From assembly GCF_024756255.1 (NCBI RefSeq), contig NZ_JANUHB010000001.1:372001-436000 (forward strand): a stretch of DNA of 64,000 nt. Direction: 5' to 3'. The stretch is from Massilia agilis. Lineage in GTDB: Bacteria; Pseudomonadota; Gammaproteobacteria; Burkholderiales; Burkholderiaceae_D. Of the stretch, positions 49,625 to 59,027 are shown in pieces. Position numbers and translations under genes: made by a program. The notes beneath the pieces were generated by a model. It was not told the origin of the DNA. It was given only the letters and a program-made list of their open reading frames with translations, and ran no database searches. The number at the start of each line of letters is the position of its first letter. Within the stretch, counting starts at the first letter, position 1.

Positions 49625-49658
49625 CGCCCGCGGTGTGCCGCAACCACCGCCGCGGGCG
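49625..49658. other. GC hairpin between hsp20 and phosphoribosyltransferase
   Basis: Stem CGCCCGCGG/CCGCGGGCG with a 16-base loop and no T-run. It may attenuate read-through into the next gene. Confidence 0.4.
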
Positions 49659-49697
49659 ACGGTCCAACAGGCACCCATTCGTGCCGGGAGCCTGACC

Positions 49698-50429
49698 ATG
49701 TCTGACGAAGTCCGCTTCAAGAACCGTGCCCAGGCCGGCCAGCTGCTGGCCCAGCGGCTGGGCATGTATGCGCACCGGCCCGATGTGGTTGTGCTGGCCC
49801 TGCCGCGCGGCGGCGTGCCGGTCGCGTTTGCCGTGGCGCTGGCGCTGGGCGTGGAACTCGACCTGCTCATCGTGCGCAAGCTCGGCATGCCGGGCCAGGA
49901 AGAGTATGCGATGGGCGCGATCGGCAGCGGCGGCGTGCGCTACCTGCAGCCCGGCTTTCCGGGCCAGATGGGCGTGACGGCGGCGCAGATCGACGCCATC
50001 ACCGCGCGCGAGGCGGCCGAGATCGTGCGGCGCGAGCGCAAGTACCGCGGCAACCGCCCGCCGGTGGCGCTGCGCGGGCGCACCGTGGTGCTGGTGGACG
50101 ACGGCATCGCCACGGGCTCGACCATGATGGCGGCGGTCGAGGTGGCGCGCCAGCACGGCGCCGGCAAGGTGGTGGTGGCGGTGCCGGTGGCGCCGCCCGA
50201 CACCGCGGCCGAGATGGCGCAGCGGGTGGACCAGTTCGTCTGCCTGTCCACGCCCATGTTCTTTCGCGCCGTGAGCCAGTGGTACAGCGAATTTGACCAG
50301 ACCAGCGACGAGGAAGTGCAGGACCTGCTGGCGATGGCCTGGCGCGACCAGGACAGCCGCCACGCCGACACCATGACGAACCCTGACGAAAGGAATCAAC
50401 ATGAAGCAAATGACCGACGTGGGACTTGA
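49698..50429 (+). CDS. Phosphoribosyltransferase domain protein
   Basis: A 243-residue protein of the type I phosphoribosyltransferase fold. The PRPP loop is VVLVDDGIATGSTMMAAVE, and ALPRGGVPVAFAVALALGVE is the usual N-terminal strand-helix. Proteins of this branch are commonly annotated only as predicted phosphoribosyltransferases and often adjoin or fuse with erythromycin-esterase-like proteins, as here two genes away. GGGAG precedes the ATG. Its last 29 bp overlap the next gene. Confidence 0.88.
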   Translation: MSDEVRFKNRAQAGQLLAQRLGMYAHRPDVVVLALPRGGVPVAFAVALALGVELDLLIVRKLGMPGQEEYAMGAIGSGGVRYLQPGFPGQMGVTAAQIDAITAREAAEIVRRERKYRGNRPPVALRGRTVVLVDDGIATGSTMMAAVEVARQHGAGKVVVAVPVAPPDTAAEMAQRVDQFVCLSTPMFFRAVSQWYSEFDQTSDEEVQDLLAMAWRDQDSRHADTMTNPDERNQHEANDRRGT

Positions 50430-51414
50430 CCTTGGTAAATGGCTGGGCGGCGCCGCCGCCGGCGCCCTCCTGATGTACATGCTCGACCCCGACCGCGGCG
50501 ACGCCCGCCGCAGCCAGGCCACCGATGCCGTGCGCGGCATGGGTCGCCAGGGCGGGCAAATGCTGGGCAATGCCTGGGACAAGGTGAGCCACCTGGGGCG
50601 GCCGGACGGCGCCGCGTCGCTTGGCGAATCGGCCTCGCGCTTCGGGCGCCAGGCCAGCAGCGCGCTGTCCGACACCATGGCGCGCGCCACGCACAGCGCC
50701 AGCGACATGGCCAGCCGCGTGCAGCAGTCCATGCAGGGCAGCCGTGGTGACTGGACGCCGGCACTGCGCAATTCGGCGATGGTGGGCGGCGGCCTGCTGG
50801 GCCTGTACGGGCTGATGCGCCGCTCGCCGATCGGCATGGCAATCGGCCTGGCCGGCATCGCCATGCTGGCGCGCGGCATGGGCGGCCAGCCGCTGCGCAG
50901 CCTCGTCGCCGGCCGCGCACTGGGCCGCACCGTCGACCTGGAAAAGACGCTGCACATCGATGCCTCGCCCGAGGAAGTGTATGACCTGTGGGCGGACTAC
51001 GAGAACTTCCCGCGCTTCATGTCACATGTGGTCGATGTGCGCGACCTCGGCCGCGGACGCTCGCACTGGGTGGTGCGCGGCCCGGCCGGCAGCGAATTCG
51101 AATGGGACGCCAAGCTCACCGAGCATTCGCGCCCGCACCGCCTGGCCTGGCGCACCGAGCCGGGCGCCGAGATCCCGCAGTCCGGCTCGGTGCAGTTCGA
51201 GCCCAGCCGCGGCGGCACGCGCGTGACGGTGCGCATGTCGTACACCCCGCCGGCCGGTGCGATCGGCCACCAGATCGCTTCCCTGATCGGCTCGGACCCC
51301 AAGCGCCAGATGGACGACGACCTGGCCCGCATGAAGGCCCTGATCGAGCGCGGCGGCGCAATGCAGCGCGAGACGGCGCGTTCGGGCGGCTTCATCAGCC
51401 GTTTCCTGCACTAG
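50401..51414 (+). CDS. SRPBCC (polyketide cyclase/dehydrase) family protein
   Basis: A 337-residue protein. The N-terminus has a glycine-rich hydrophobic helix (WLGGAAAGALLMYMLDPDRG), a Ser/Ala/Gln-rich linker, a central hydrophobic pair (LLGLYGLMRR...GMAIGLAGIAML), and a C-terminal SRPBCC domain from LEKTLHIDASPEEVYDLWAD to about residue 325. The N-terminal part suggests membrane association. AAGGA precedes the ATG. It overlaps the phosphoribosyltransferase gene and precedes the esterase by 7 bp. Ligand unknown. Confidence 0.85.
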   Translation: MKQMTDVGLDLGKWLGGAAAGALLMYMLDPDRGDARRSQATDAVRGMGRQGGQMLGNAWDKVSHLGRPDGAASLGESASRFGRQASSALSDTMARATHSASDMASRVQQSMQGSRGDWTPALRNSAMVGGGLLGLYGLMRRSPIGMAIGLAGIAMLARGMGGQPLRSLVAGRALGRTVDLEKTLHIDASPEEVYDLWADYENFPRFMSHVVDVRDLGRGRSHWVVRGPAGSEFEWDAKLTEHSRPHRLAWRTEPGAEIPQSGSVQFEPSRGGTRVTVRMSYTPPAGAIGHQIASLIGSDPKRQMDDDLARMKALIERGGAMQRETARSGGFISRFLH

Positions 51415-51421
51415 GCGCACC

Positions 51422-52762
51422 ATGACGACCGCAACCGCAAGCCTCACGGCCGCCATCGCATCGGCGGCGCAGCCGCTGACGGGCGCGCACGCCGACTACG
51501 ACGCCCTGCTCGACCTGGTGGGCGACGCCCACTACGTGCTGCTGGGAGAAGCCACCCACGGCACGCACGAGTTCTACGAAGAACGCGCGCGCATCACCGA
51601 GCGGCTGATCCGGGACAAGGGCTTCAACGCGGTCGCGGTCGAGGCCGACTGGCCGGACGCCTACCGCGCCAACTGCTACGTGCGCGGCGACGTGAAGGAC
51701 GCCGACGCCGTGCAGTCTCTGGGCGGGTTCCAGCGCTTCCCGAGCTGGATGTGGCGCAACACCGACGTGGCCGATTTCATCGAGTGGCTGCGCGGGCACA
51801 ATGCGCTGCGCGATCCCAGCCAGCGCGTCGGCTTCTACGGGCTGGACCTGTACAGCATGTTCACCTCGATCCAGGAAGTGCTGCGCTACCTGGAAAAGGT
51901 CGATCCCAACGCCGCGGGGCAGGCGCGCAAGCGCTACGGCTGCTTCGACCACTACTTCGAGGACAGCCAGCACTACGGCTACGCCACCGGCATCGGCATG
52001 TCGGAATCGTGCGAACAGGGGGTGATCGCGCAGCTGCAGGAACTCCAGCAGCGCGCATTCGACTACGTGCAGGCCGACGGCGGCCATGCCGAGGACGCGT
52101 TCTTCTATGCCCAGCAGAACGCCCGGCTGGTCAAGAACGCCGAGGAATACTACCGCACCATGTTCCGCGGCCGCGTCTCGTCCTGGAACCTGCGCGACAA
52201 GCACATGGCCGAGACGCTGGACGCGCTGTCGCGCCACCTGTCGCGCGGCGGCCAGCAGGCCAAGATCGTGGTGTGGGAGCACAACTCGCACATCGGCGAC
52301 GCGCGCGCCACCGAAATGGGCGATGCGGGCGAATGGAACGTGGGCGAGCTGGCGCGCAAGGCCTACGGCGACGACGCGCGGCTGATCGGCTTTTCGACCT
52401 ACGACGGCTGGGTGACCGCCGCGTCCGAATGGGACGGACCGGCCGAGCGCAAGCGCGTGCGCCCGGGCATGCCGGACAGTTACGAGGAAGTGCTGCACCG
52501 GGTGGGCTTGCCGCGCTTTTATTTGCCGCTGAGAACGCCCGGCCGCGCGCGCGACGCGTTGATGAAAAGCCGGCTGGAGCGCGCGATCGGCGTCATTTAC
52601 CTGCCGCGCACCGAACGCCAGAGCCACTATTTTTCGGCCGAGATGCCGCGCCAGTTCGATGCGGTGATCCACATCGATACCACCACGGCCGTGCAGCCAC
52701 TCGATCCCACGAGTGGGTGGCATACCGGCGAGCCGCCGGAGACGTATCCGGAAGGCGTTTGA
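51422..52762 (+). CDS. Erythromycin esterase-like protein
   Basis: A 446-residue protein of the EreA/ChaN-like family. Catalytic motifs: LGEATHGTHEFYEERARITE (Glu and His), VAVEADWPDAYR, and IVVWEHNSHIGDARATEMG. True macrolide esterases share this fold, but most chromosomal members have no shown macrolide activity and occur in stress clusters with phosphoribosyltransferases. A resistance role should not be assumed. It is the last gene of the island. Confidence 0.88.
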   Translation: MTTATASLTAAIASAAQPLTGAHADYDALLDLVGDAHYVLLGEATHGTHEFYEERARITERLIRDKGFNAVAVEADWPDAYRANCYVRGDVKDADAVQSLGGFQRFPSWMWRNTDVADFIEWLRGHNALRDPSQRVGFYGLDLYSMFTSIQEVLRYLEKVDPNAAGQARKRYGCFDHYFEDSQHYGYATGIGMSESCEQGVIAQLQELQQRAFDYVQADGGHAEDAFFYAQQNARLVKNAEEYYRTMFRGRVSSWNLRDKHMAETLDALSRHLSRGGQQAKIVVWEHNSHIGDARATEMGDAGEWNVGELARKAYGDDARLIGFSTYDGWVTAASEWDGPAERKRVRPGMPDSYEEVLHRVGLPRFYLPLRTPGRARDALMKSRLERAIGVIYLPRTERQSHYFSAEMPRQFDAVIHIDTTTAVQPLDPTSGWHTGEPPETYPEGV

Positions 52763-52777
52763 GGCCGGCCAGCGCTG

Positions 52778-52854
52778 GTTGAACGCGTGGGCACAAGTGC
52801 CCACCCTACTGACTGTGCGACACGTAGGGTGGGCACTCGTGCCCACGCGTTCAA
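52778..52854. repeat. Convergent-junction palindromes, family 1 (two units)
   Basis: Facing units with stems GTGGGCAC/GTGCCCAC, outer arms GTTGAACGC and GCGTTCAA, inner arms CCTAC and GTAGG. It lies between the converging esterase and hydroxylase genes. Confidence 0.85.
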
Positions 52855-52855
52855 A

Positions 52856-53833
52856 TCACGCCTGCCTGGCCACCGGCGCCTCGCCCGCGCCGTCCGCCGG
52901 CGCCTCCTTGCGCTCCACCGTCCACGTATGCACCGGCTCATGCCCCGGCCGCTTCCAGTCCGGCGGCATCCACAAATGCTTCAGTCGCTGCCACAGCGGC
53001 CCTGGCGCGAGCACGTCGCGCAGCATGTCCACGAACTCGTGGAAGTTCAGCACGAAGAAGTTATACGAGCGTATCTGGCGCGGAATCCCGTATTCGACCT
53101 TTTCCACCTCCGGCTCGTAGGTACCGAACATGCGGTCGAAAATGATCAGCACCCCGCCATAGTTCTTGTCGATGTACTGCGGGTTGCGCCCATGGTGCAC
53201 GCGGTGGTTCGACGGCGTGTCGAACACGTACTCGAACCACGCCGGCAGCTTGTCGATGGACTCGGTATGCACGAAATACTGGTAACTCAGGTCGATCGCG
53301 AGCATGAGCATCACCACCGCCGGCGGCACGCCCAGCAGCACCGGCGGCAGGTAGAACACAAAGATCCCGACCACCGCATTGAGCACGCTCTGGCGCATGG
53401 CGGTGGTGAAGTTCATGGTCTCGCCGCTGTGGTGCGGCACGTGCGCCGCCCACCACCAGCGCACCCGGTGCGAACAGCGGTGGAACCAGTAATAGCAGAA
53501 TTCGACAAGCACGAAGATCGGTATCACCGTCCAGGCGTTGACCGGGATGTCGAATAGCCGGTACTGGTAAAACCACGCGAAGGTGGCGCCGCCTGCCACG
53601 ATCCAGGCCAGCGCCTCCATCACCTGGTAGCCGGCGCCCAGCGCAATGTTGGCCCCGATTTCCTTCCAGTGGAATTGCCCCAGCTGGCGGCGACGCCCCG
53701 CGCGCACAAGCTCGATGATGAAAGCGACGATGAAGACGGGCGTCATCGCCGTCAACAGCGCCTGCTTCCAGTCGGGGTTCGGCCCGAGCAGGTTGCCGAT
53801 CCAGTTGACAGCCGTGTTGATGAAGTCGCCCAT
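52856..53833 (-). CDS. Sterol desaturase/fatty acid hydroxylase family protein
   Basis: A 325-residue integral membrane di-iron enzyme. The histidine clusters are HRCSH, HVPHH and HRVHHG, in the expected order between hydrophobic segments. These enzymes hydroxylate or desaturate lipids such as fatty acids, sterols or ornithine lipids; the substrate here is not known. A hydrophilic C-terminal tail is rich in Ala and Glu. Confidence 0.9.
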   Translation of the reverse strand: MGDFINTAVNWIGNLLGPNPDWKQALLTAMTPVFIVAFIIELVRAGRRRQLGQFHWKEIGANIALGAGYQVMEALAWIVAGGATFAWFYQYRLFDIPVNAWTVIPIFVLVEFCYYWFHRCSHRVRWWWAAHVPHHSGETMNFTTAMRQSVLNAVVGIFVFYLPPVLLGVPPAVVMLMLAIDLSYQYFVHTESIDKLPAWFEYVFDTPSNHRVHHGRNPQYIDKNYGGVLIIFDRMFGTYEPEVEKVEYGIPRQIRSYNFFVLNFHEFVDMLRDVLAPGPLWQRLKHLWMPPDWKRPGHEPVHTWTVERKEAPADGAGEAPVARQA

Positions 53834-53918
53834 CCGTCTCTCCGCCAGGAAATGATGCTTCGTAATAGTACGGCACTGATGCCATTATTACAAAGCAATC
53901 GACAGGCGGCGAGCCCGG

Positions 53919-53944
53919 CATGGGTCCCGGCTCGCGCCGGGACG
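53919..53944. repeat. Palindromic repeat, family 2 (single unit)
   Basis: CATGGGTCCCGGC...GCCGGGACG, one arm of the paired element at 1115. Here it lies between two genes on the same strand. Confidence 0.55.
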
Positions 53945-53955
53945 CCGTATCGGGC

Positions 53956-55092
53956 TTACAGGCAGTTGCCGGGGACGCGGGAGCACAGGGTGCTGAAGAT
54001 GCTCACCCAGCGGCCGTCGGGGATCGAGGCCCCCTGCACTTTCGGGTCGGATGGGACGTAGATGTACGAGGTCACGCCCACGACCCGGTTGGAGCCGGTG
54101 TTCGAGCCGGTGCCGCCGCCCGTCTGCAGGATCTGGAAGTTCTGCACCCACGGTCCGCCGCTGGAGCCGCCCAGCGCGTCCGATCCGTACTCGACGTTGT
54201 TGGGCGCCGTGTTGCGGAAGGCGCCGCTGGTGACGTCCTGCATCTTCTGGCAGCTGTCCAGGTTGCAGGGGTAGCCGAGCTTGGACGTGTGGTTGGCCGA
54301 CAGGCTGAGCGTTTGCCAGCCGAGCCAGCCGGTCACGTCGCCCAGGGCGAAGGTGCGCCCGTTCACGTTCTGGTCGCCGAACTCGATCATGGCATAGTCG
54401 GCGGCATTGGGCACGGTGCCGCCGCCCGTGGCCCAGGTGCCGGTCACGATCGCCGCGCGCCAGTTCCAGACCAGGAGCGGCGCGGTGCCGTCGCGGAAGG
54501 CCGGGACGAACACCCAGTTGCTGTGGAAGCCCTGCGAGGTGCCGCTGTGCACGCAGTGGCCGGCGGTGGCGACGATGCGGTGCTGGATGACGGAGGCCGA
54601 GCAGACGTAGGGTTCGTTATTGATCGAGAAGAACAGCTTGCCGACCGTGATGTACGGGTAGGCGCGGTCGGCCGAGAACGGCGAGGCCGTGCCGGTGAAC
54701 ATGGGGAACACGCGCGTGCTCGTGTAGTGCGCGCCGAAAGTGCCGACGGCGCCCGGCGTCATCACCTCGCCATTGCTGCGGCCCGGCGCCATATCGGGCT
54801 TGAACAGGCGCTGGGGCGACGCGCGCAGGTTCTCGGCGGGAGCGCGGCCGTCGCTGGCTTCGACCTTGCCAGCCGGTGCCCCGGCCGGTTCCTCGCGCAC
54901 CGTTGCGTTGGGCGCGGCGTGCGGCATCGGCATCGGCTTGGCGGCCTTGAACCGCTCCGGGGTCCAGTAGGCCGCTGCTGCCCTGGCGTCGTTGTTGGTG
55001 ATGCTGACCATGTTGTCCTGCGCGTGGGCAAGCGGCGCGCCGGCCATCAACAGGGCGAGCGCTGGTACGGAAGCGAGCGCATGCGATTTCAT
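53956..55092 (-). CDS. Secreted trypsin-fold serine protease (V8-like)
   Basis: A 378-residue exported protease. It has a signal peptide (ASVPALALLMAGAPLAHAQ), a propeptide-like region to about residue 125, then the catalytic domain. Triad: His in VATAGHCVH, Asp in AADYAMIEFG, Ser in GGSSGGPWVQ. Cys pairs in YPCNLDSCQK and TLCSRVPGNC probably form disulfides. GGGAGG precedes the ATG at 55092. Specificity is not clear; glutamyl endopeptidases share this layout. Confidence 0.9.
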   Translation of the reverse strand: MKSHALASVPALALLMAGAPLAHAQDNMVSITNNDARAAAAYWTPERFKAAKPMPMPHAAPNATVREEPAGAPAGKVEASDGRAPAENLRASPQRLFKPDMAPGRSNGEVMTPGAVGTFGAHYTSTRVFPMFTGTASPFSADRAYPYITVGKLFFSINNEPYVCSASVIQHRIVATAGHCVHSGTSQGFHSNWVFVPAFRDGTAPLLVWNWRAAIVTGTWATGGGTVPNAADYAMIEFGDQNVNGRTFALGDVTGWLGWQTLSLSANHTSKLGYPCNLDSCQKMQDVTSGAFRNTAPNNVEYGSDALGGSSGGPWVQNFQILQTGGGTGSNTGSNRVVGVTSYIYVPSDPKVQGASIPDGRWVSIFSTLCSRVPGNCL

Positions 55093-55377
55093 TGGGGCCT
55101 CCCGATTTAAGTTGTGCACCGGCGGTTAAAAGCGCGGGCCGGAACGCGCCGTAGCTCTGGCTACCTGCTCAAGGGTAGAAGCATGCGGGTCTCTAGTTCA
55201 GCAAACTTGACCATGGATTGATCGGCATCAACGCTCAAGCCCGGTTCCTCGTTTGGCTCAATGAGGCCCGGCAATACAAAGACTGTCGGGCAATATTTCG
55301 CGATCCGTTACATGCATCTAGCCACCCAGCCACGATTTCGTTAGCATGTGCGCAGTTATCCTCGGGCAAGGTCAATC
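55093..55377. other. Divergent promoter region, protease/iorA
   Basis: A 285-bp divergent spacer with moderate AT content. I see no convincing promoter pair, repeat or small gene in it. Confidence 0.4.
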
Positions 55378-55857
55378 ATGAGTAAATACAAGCTGAACAT
55401 CAACGGCAAGCTGCGCGCCGTTGACGTGGAACCGGACACCCCGCTGCTGTGGGCATTGCGCGATGCACTGGGCCTGGTCGGCACCAAGTATGGCTGCGGC
55501 GTTGGACAATGCGGCGCCTGCACTGTGCATCTGGACGGTGAGCCTGCCCGCTCGTGCCTGACGCCGGTGTCCAGCGTGGGCAACAAGAAGATCACGACCA
55601 TCGAAGGCCTTGACCCGCATGCGATGCACCCGCTGCAGCAAGCGTGGCAGGAACTGGACGTGCCGCAGTGCGGCTACTGCCAGGCGGGCCAGATCATGAC
55701 CGCCAGCGCCCTGCTCAAGCAGCATCCGCAGCCGACCGACGCCCAGATCGACAGCGCGATGGACGGCAACCTGTGCCGCTGCGCGACCTATACCCGCATC
55801 CGCGCCGGCATCCACCGTGCCGCCGAGATCGCCGCCAACGGAAAGGGCAAGAAATGA
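55378..55857 (+). CDS. iorA: Isoquinoline 1-oxidoreductase alpha subunit-like (2Fe-2S)
   Basis: A 159-residue small subunit of a molybdenum hydroxylase. It carries two [2Fe-2S] clusters: plant-type CGVGQCGAC with a later Cys in ARSC, and the C-terminal CGYC plus CRC motifs. It transfers electrons from the Mo subunit. AAGGT precedes the ATG. It overlaps iorB by ATGA. Confidence 0.93.
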   Translation: MSKYKLNINGKLRAVDVEPDTPLLWALRDALGLVGTKYGCGVGQCGACTVHLDGEPARSCLTPVSSVGNKKITTIEGLDPHAMHPLQQAWQELDVPQCGYCQAGQIMTASALLKQHPQPTDAQIDSAMDGNLCRCATYTRIRAGIHRAAEIAANGKGKK

Positions 55858-58088
55858 CGACCACGCTTCCCCCCTCCCCGTCGCGCCGCAACTTCTTGCG
55901 CCAGAGCGCGCTTGGCGGCAGCGCACTCGTGATTGGCATGTATGCCGATGGCGTACTGGCTGCGGTGAGCGCCAGGCCCGAGGAATTCGCGCCGAACGCC
56001 TTCATCCGTATCGACAGCACCGGCAAGGTGACGCTGGTGTCCAAGCAGCCGGAAATCGGCCAGGGCATCAAGACCTCGCTGCCGATGGTGCTGGCCGAGG
56101 AACTGGAAGTGCCATGGCGCGACGTGCACATTGTCCAGGGCGACCTGAACCCGGCCTACGGCAGCCAGGGCGCGGGCGGCTCGACCTCCACGCCGACCAA
56201 CTACGAACCCTTCCACAAGCTGGGCGCCACCGCGCGCACGATCCTGGTCCAGGCGGCGGCGCAGGCGTGGAATGTGTCGCCCGCCGACTGCCACGCCGAG
56301 AACGGCGCCGTCGTGCATGCGGCCAGCGGCCGGCGCCTGCCCTACGGCAAACTGGTCGCCACCGCGGCCAAGCTACCGGTGCCGGACGCGGCGCAGGTCA
56401 AGGTCAAGAACCCTGCCGACTACAAGCTGCTGGGCACGCGCATTGGCGGGGTGGACAACCTGGCCGTGGTCACCGGCAAGCCGCTGTTCGGCATCGACGT
56501 GCAACTGCCCGGCATGCTGTACGCGGTGTACGCGAAGTGCCCGGTGTTTGGCGGCAAGCCGAAGAGCTTCAACGTGGCCGAGATCAAGGCGATGCCGGGC
56601 GTGAAGGACGCCTTCATCGTCGAGGGCACCAGCAACCTGAACGGCCTGGTGCCGGGCGTGGCGATCGTCGCGACCTCGACTTGGGCAGCCTTCCGCGCGC
56701 GCAAGCAGCTCAAGGTGGAGTGGGACGAAGGCGCGAGCGCCGCGCACAGCTGGGCCGGCTTTGCGGCCGCAGCGCAAGCCGCGGCCAAGCAGCCGGGCAC
56801 GACCATGCTGCGCCAGGATGGCGACGCGAAAAATGCGATCGCCGGCGCCGCCAAACAAGTGGAAGCAGCCTACCGCTACCCGTTCATCTCGCACGCCAGC
56901 ATGGAGCCGCAGAACTGCACCGCCTGGTTCAAGCCGGCCAGCGGCACGGTGGAACTGTGGGCGCCGACGCAGAACCCGGGGGCGGGCCAGGCGCTGGTCG
57001 CCAGCACCTTCGGCATCCCCAAGGACAACATCACACTGCACATCACCCGCAGCGGCGGCGGTTTCGGCCGTCGCCTGAGCTCGGACTTCATCGTCGAAGC
57101 CGTGGCGGTTGCGCAGAAGGTCGGCGCGCCGGTCAAGCTGACCTGGACACGCGAGGATGACCTGCAGCATGACCATTTCCGCGCCGGCGGTTTCCACTTC
57201 CTGCGCGGCGGCATCGATGCGCAGGGCAAGCTGGTCGGATGGCACAACCATTTCGTCACCTTTGCCAACCGTGTCGAGCGTGAAGGCAAGAGCGTGCTGC
57301 AGCCGGGCAGCGGCGGCAGCCTGTCGGGCGACGAGTTCCCGGGCCGCTGGGTGGCCAACTGCCTGCTGGAGCAGACGGCGCTGGAATGCAGCATCCCGAT
57401 GGGGCCGTGGCGCGCACCGGGCAGCAACGTGTTCGCGTGGGTGTTCCATAGCTTTATCGACGAACTGGCCCACGCGGCGGGCCGCGATCCGCTCGAGTTC
57501 CGCCTTGAACTGCTGGGCGACAAGGACATCGTGCCGGGCACCGGCGAGCGCGGCGTGCCCTACAACGTGGCGCGCATGAAGCATGTGCTGCAAGAGGTGG
57601 CCGAGAAGTCGGGCTGGGGCAAGCGCAAGTTCCCGCGCGGCCAGGGCCAGGGCATTGCCTTCCACTTCAGCCATCGCGGCTACATCGCGGAAGTGGCCGA
57701 GGTCACGGTCTCGCGCGAGGGCAAGCTCAAGGTGGACCGCGTGGTCGTGGTGACCGACATCGGCGCCCAGATCGTCAACCTGTCCGGCGCGGAGAACCAG
57801 GTGCAGGGCTCGGTCATCGACGGGTTGTCCACGCTGATGTACCCCGAGCTGAATATCGAGAATGGACGCGTGGTGCAGAGCAATTTCCACGAGTACAAGC
57901 TGCTGCGTATGGCCGAGACGCCACCGCAGATCGACGTGCACTTCCTCAAGACGGACTATCCGGTGACCGGGCTGGGCGAGCCGGCCTTGCCGCCGCTGGC
58001 TCCGGCCGTGTGCAATGCGATTTTCGCGGCGACGGGCAAACGGGTGCGGGAGCTGCCGTTGAGTAAGGTGGACCTGAGCTGGAGCTAA
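55854..58088 (+). CDS. iorB: Isoquinoline 1-oxidoreductase beta subunit-like (Mo-cofactor)
   Basis: A 744-residue large subunit of the xanthine oxidase family, IorB branch. A Tat signal ([13 protein letters not shown]) predicts periplasmic export as a folded complex with IorA. Cofactor regions include [39 protein letters not shown] and [10 protein letters not shown]; the C-terminal [14 protein letters not shown] holds the catalytic Glu. Substrate is unknown: relatives oxidise N-heterocycles or aldehydes. No Mo-insertion chaperone gene is adjacent. Confidence 0.92.
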   Translation: MTTTLPPSPSRRNFLRQSALGGSALVIGMYADGVLAAVSARPEEFAPNAFIRIDSTGKVTLVSKQPEIGQGIKTSLPMVLAEELEVPWRDVHIVQGDLNPAYGSQGAGGSTSTPTNYEPFHKLGATARTILVQAAAQAWNVSPADCHAENGAVVHAASGRRLPYGKLVATAAKLPVPDAAQVKVKNPADYKLLGTRIGGVDNLAVVTGKPLFGIDVQLPGMLYAVYAKCPVFGGKPKSFNVAEIKAMPGVKDAFIVEGTSNLNGLVPGVAIVATSTWAAFRARKQLKVEWDEGASAAHSWAGFAAAAQAAAKQPGTTMLRQDGDAKNAIAGAAKQVEAAYRYPFISHASMEPQNCTAWFKPASGTVELWAPTQNPGAGQALVASTFGIPKDNITLHITRSGGGFGRRLSSDFIVEAVAVAQKVGAPVKLTWTREDDLQHDHFRAGGFHFLRGGIDAQGKLVGWHNHFVTFANRVEREGKSVLQPGSGGSLSGDEFPGRWVANCLLEQTALECSIPMGPWRAPGSNVFAWVFHSFIDELAHAAGRDPLEFRLELLGDKDIVPGTGERGVPYNVARMKHVLQEVAEKSGWGKRKFPRGQGQGIAFHFSHRGYIAEVAEVTVSREGKLKVDRVVVVTDIGAQIVNLSGAENQVQGSVIDGLSTLMYPELNIENGRVVQSNFHEYKLLRMAETPPQIDVHFLKTDYPVTGLGEPALPPLAPAVCNAIFAATGKRVRELPLSKVDLSWS

Positions 58089-58100
58089 GTTGCGGGTTTC

Positions 58101-58212
58101 GTAGGGTGGGCAGCTGCGCTGCCCACGCGTCCAGGCAGCGTTTGAACTCGTAAGTAGTGTCGGCGGGCGAGCGGCGCTTGAACGCGTGGGCAGCGGAGCT
58201 GCCCACCCTACG
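58101..58212. repeat. Convergent-junction palindromes, family 1 (two units)
   Basis: Stems GTGGGCAGC/GCTGCCCAC in both units (loops TGC and GGA), GTAGG at both outer ends and about 45 bp of unrelated sequence between. It lies between converging iorB and the stress-protein gene. Confidence 0.85.
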
Positions 58213-58227
58213 TCAGCATTTGCCGCC

Positions 58228-58563
58228 CTACCGGCGCGGCGGCTGCTGCGCTGGGTCGCCGCTGGTGGCGCCGTGGCGCGCCATGATCGACGCGGCGCCC
58301 TCGGCCTCGCCGGGGTCGTTGGCGAGCACGGTCATCATGAAGTACTCCACCTGGCTGGTGGGCGCATAGGTGCGGCTGTAGGCCTGCCCGCCCACCACGT
58401 TCGGGTCGTTCCCGACCGTGAAGTTGGACTTTGCCGGCCCCGCCTCGTCCTCCTTGACCTTGAGCTGCACGCGCTCGCCGGCAAAGCCGGACGCAATCAG
58501 CTCGGCGCGCGCGCGCTGGGCCGCGTCGTAATTGTCGAATATGCGTACGATCTGGGTGTTCAT
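58228..58563 (-). CDS. YsnF-like general stress protein, N-terminal type
   Basis: A 111-residue protein whose start (RIFDNYDAAQRARAELIASG) resembles the N-terminal repeat of heat-induced YsnF/GsiB-neighbour proteins. The second half (VEYFMMTVLANDPGEAEGAA) looks like a ferredoxin-like beta-alpha-beta strand. Function unknown. It lies downstream of the RidA gene with a 58-bp gap, so read-through from that operon is possible. Confidence 0.65.
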   Translation of the reverse strand: MNTQIVRIFDNYDAAQRARAELIASGFAGERVQLKVKEDEAGPAKSNFTVGNDPNVVGGQAYSRTYAPTSQVEYFMMTVLANDPGEAEGAASIMARHGATSGDPAQQPPRR

Positions 58564-58621
58564 GGCCGCTCCATCCTTGACGATGGGGCCAACCCTACCA
58601 GAATCGGCGCCCCGGCGGCGC

Positions 58622-59014
58622 TCAGTCGGGGACGACTGCGGTCGCTTCGATCTCCACGCGCGCCCGGTCCTCCATCAGCGCCGACACCTGCACCGCGCTC
58701 ATCGCCGGATAGTGGCGGCCGATGACGTCGCGGTAGGCCGCGCCCAGCGCCGCGCCGGCGTCCAGGTACTCGCGCTTGTCCAGCACGTACCAGGTCATGC
58801 GCACGATGTGCTGCGGCCCAGCGCCCGCCTCGCGCAGCACGGCCACGATATTCTCGAGCGCCTGGCGGCACTGGGCCACGAAGTCGTCGGTGTGGAACTG
58901 GCCCTGCGCGTCCCAGCCCACCATGCCGCTCACGCACACCACGCGCCCGCGCGCGGCCACGCCGTTCGAATAGCCCTTCGGGCGCGGCCATCCGGCCGGG
59001 TTCAGGATCTCCAT
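58622..59014 (-). CDS. RidA family enamine/imine deaminase
   Basis: A 130-residue RidA-like protein: YSNGVAARGRVVCVSGMVGW, TDDFVAQCRQALENIVAVL, IVRMTWYVLDKREYL, and VSALMEDRARVEIEATAVV, where the conserved Arg (that binds the carboxylate) and the terminal Glu lie. RidA proteins hydrolyse reactive enamines or imines. It is the last gene of the aminobenzoyl-CoA-type operon, 13 bp after the dehydrogenase, and AAGGA precedes the ATG. That place suggests it deaminates a pathway enamine. Confidence 0.9.
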   Translation of the reverse strand: MEILNPAGWPRPKGYSNGVAARGRVVCVSGMVGWDAQGQFHTDDFVAQCRQALENIVAVLREAGAGPQHIVRMTWYVLDKREYLDAGAALGAAYRDVIGRHYPAMSAVQVSALMEDRARVEIEATAVVPD

Positions 59015-59027
59015 CTGTCGCCTTTCC

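Noticed and set aside
51422..52762. Reading the erythromycin-esterase-like gene as a macrolide resistance gene.
   Set aside because: Most chromosomal members of this fold have no shown macrolide activity and the neighbours are stress genes, not resistance genes.
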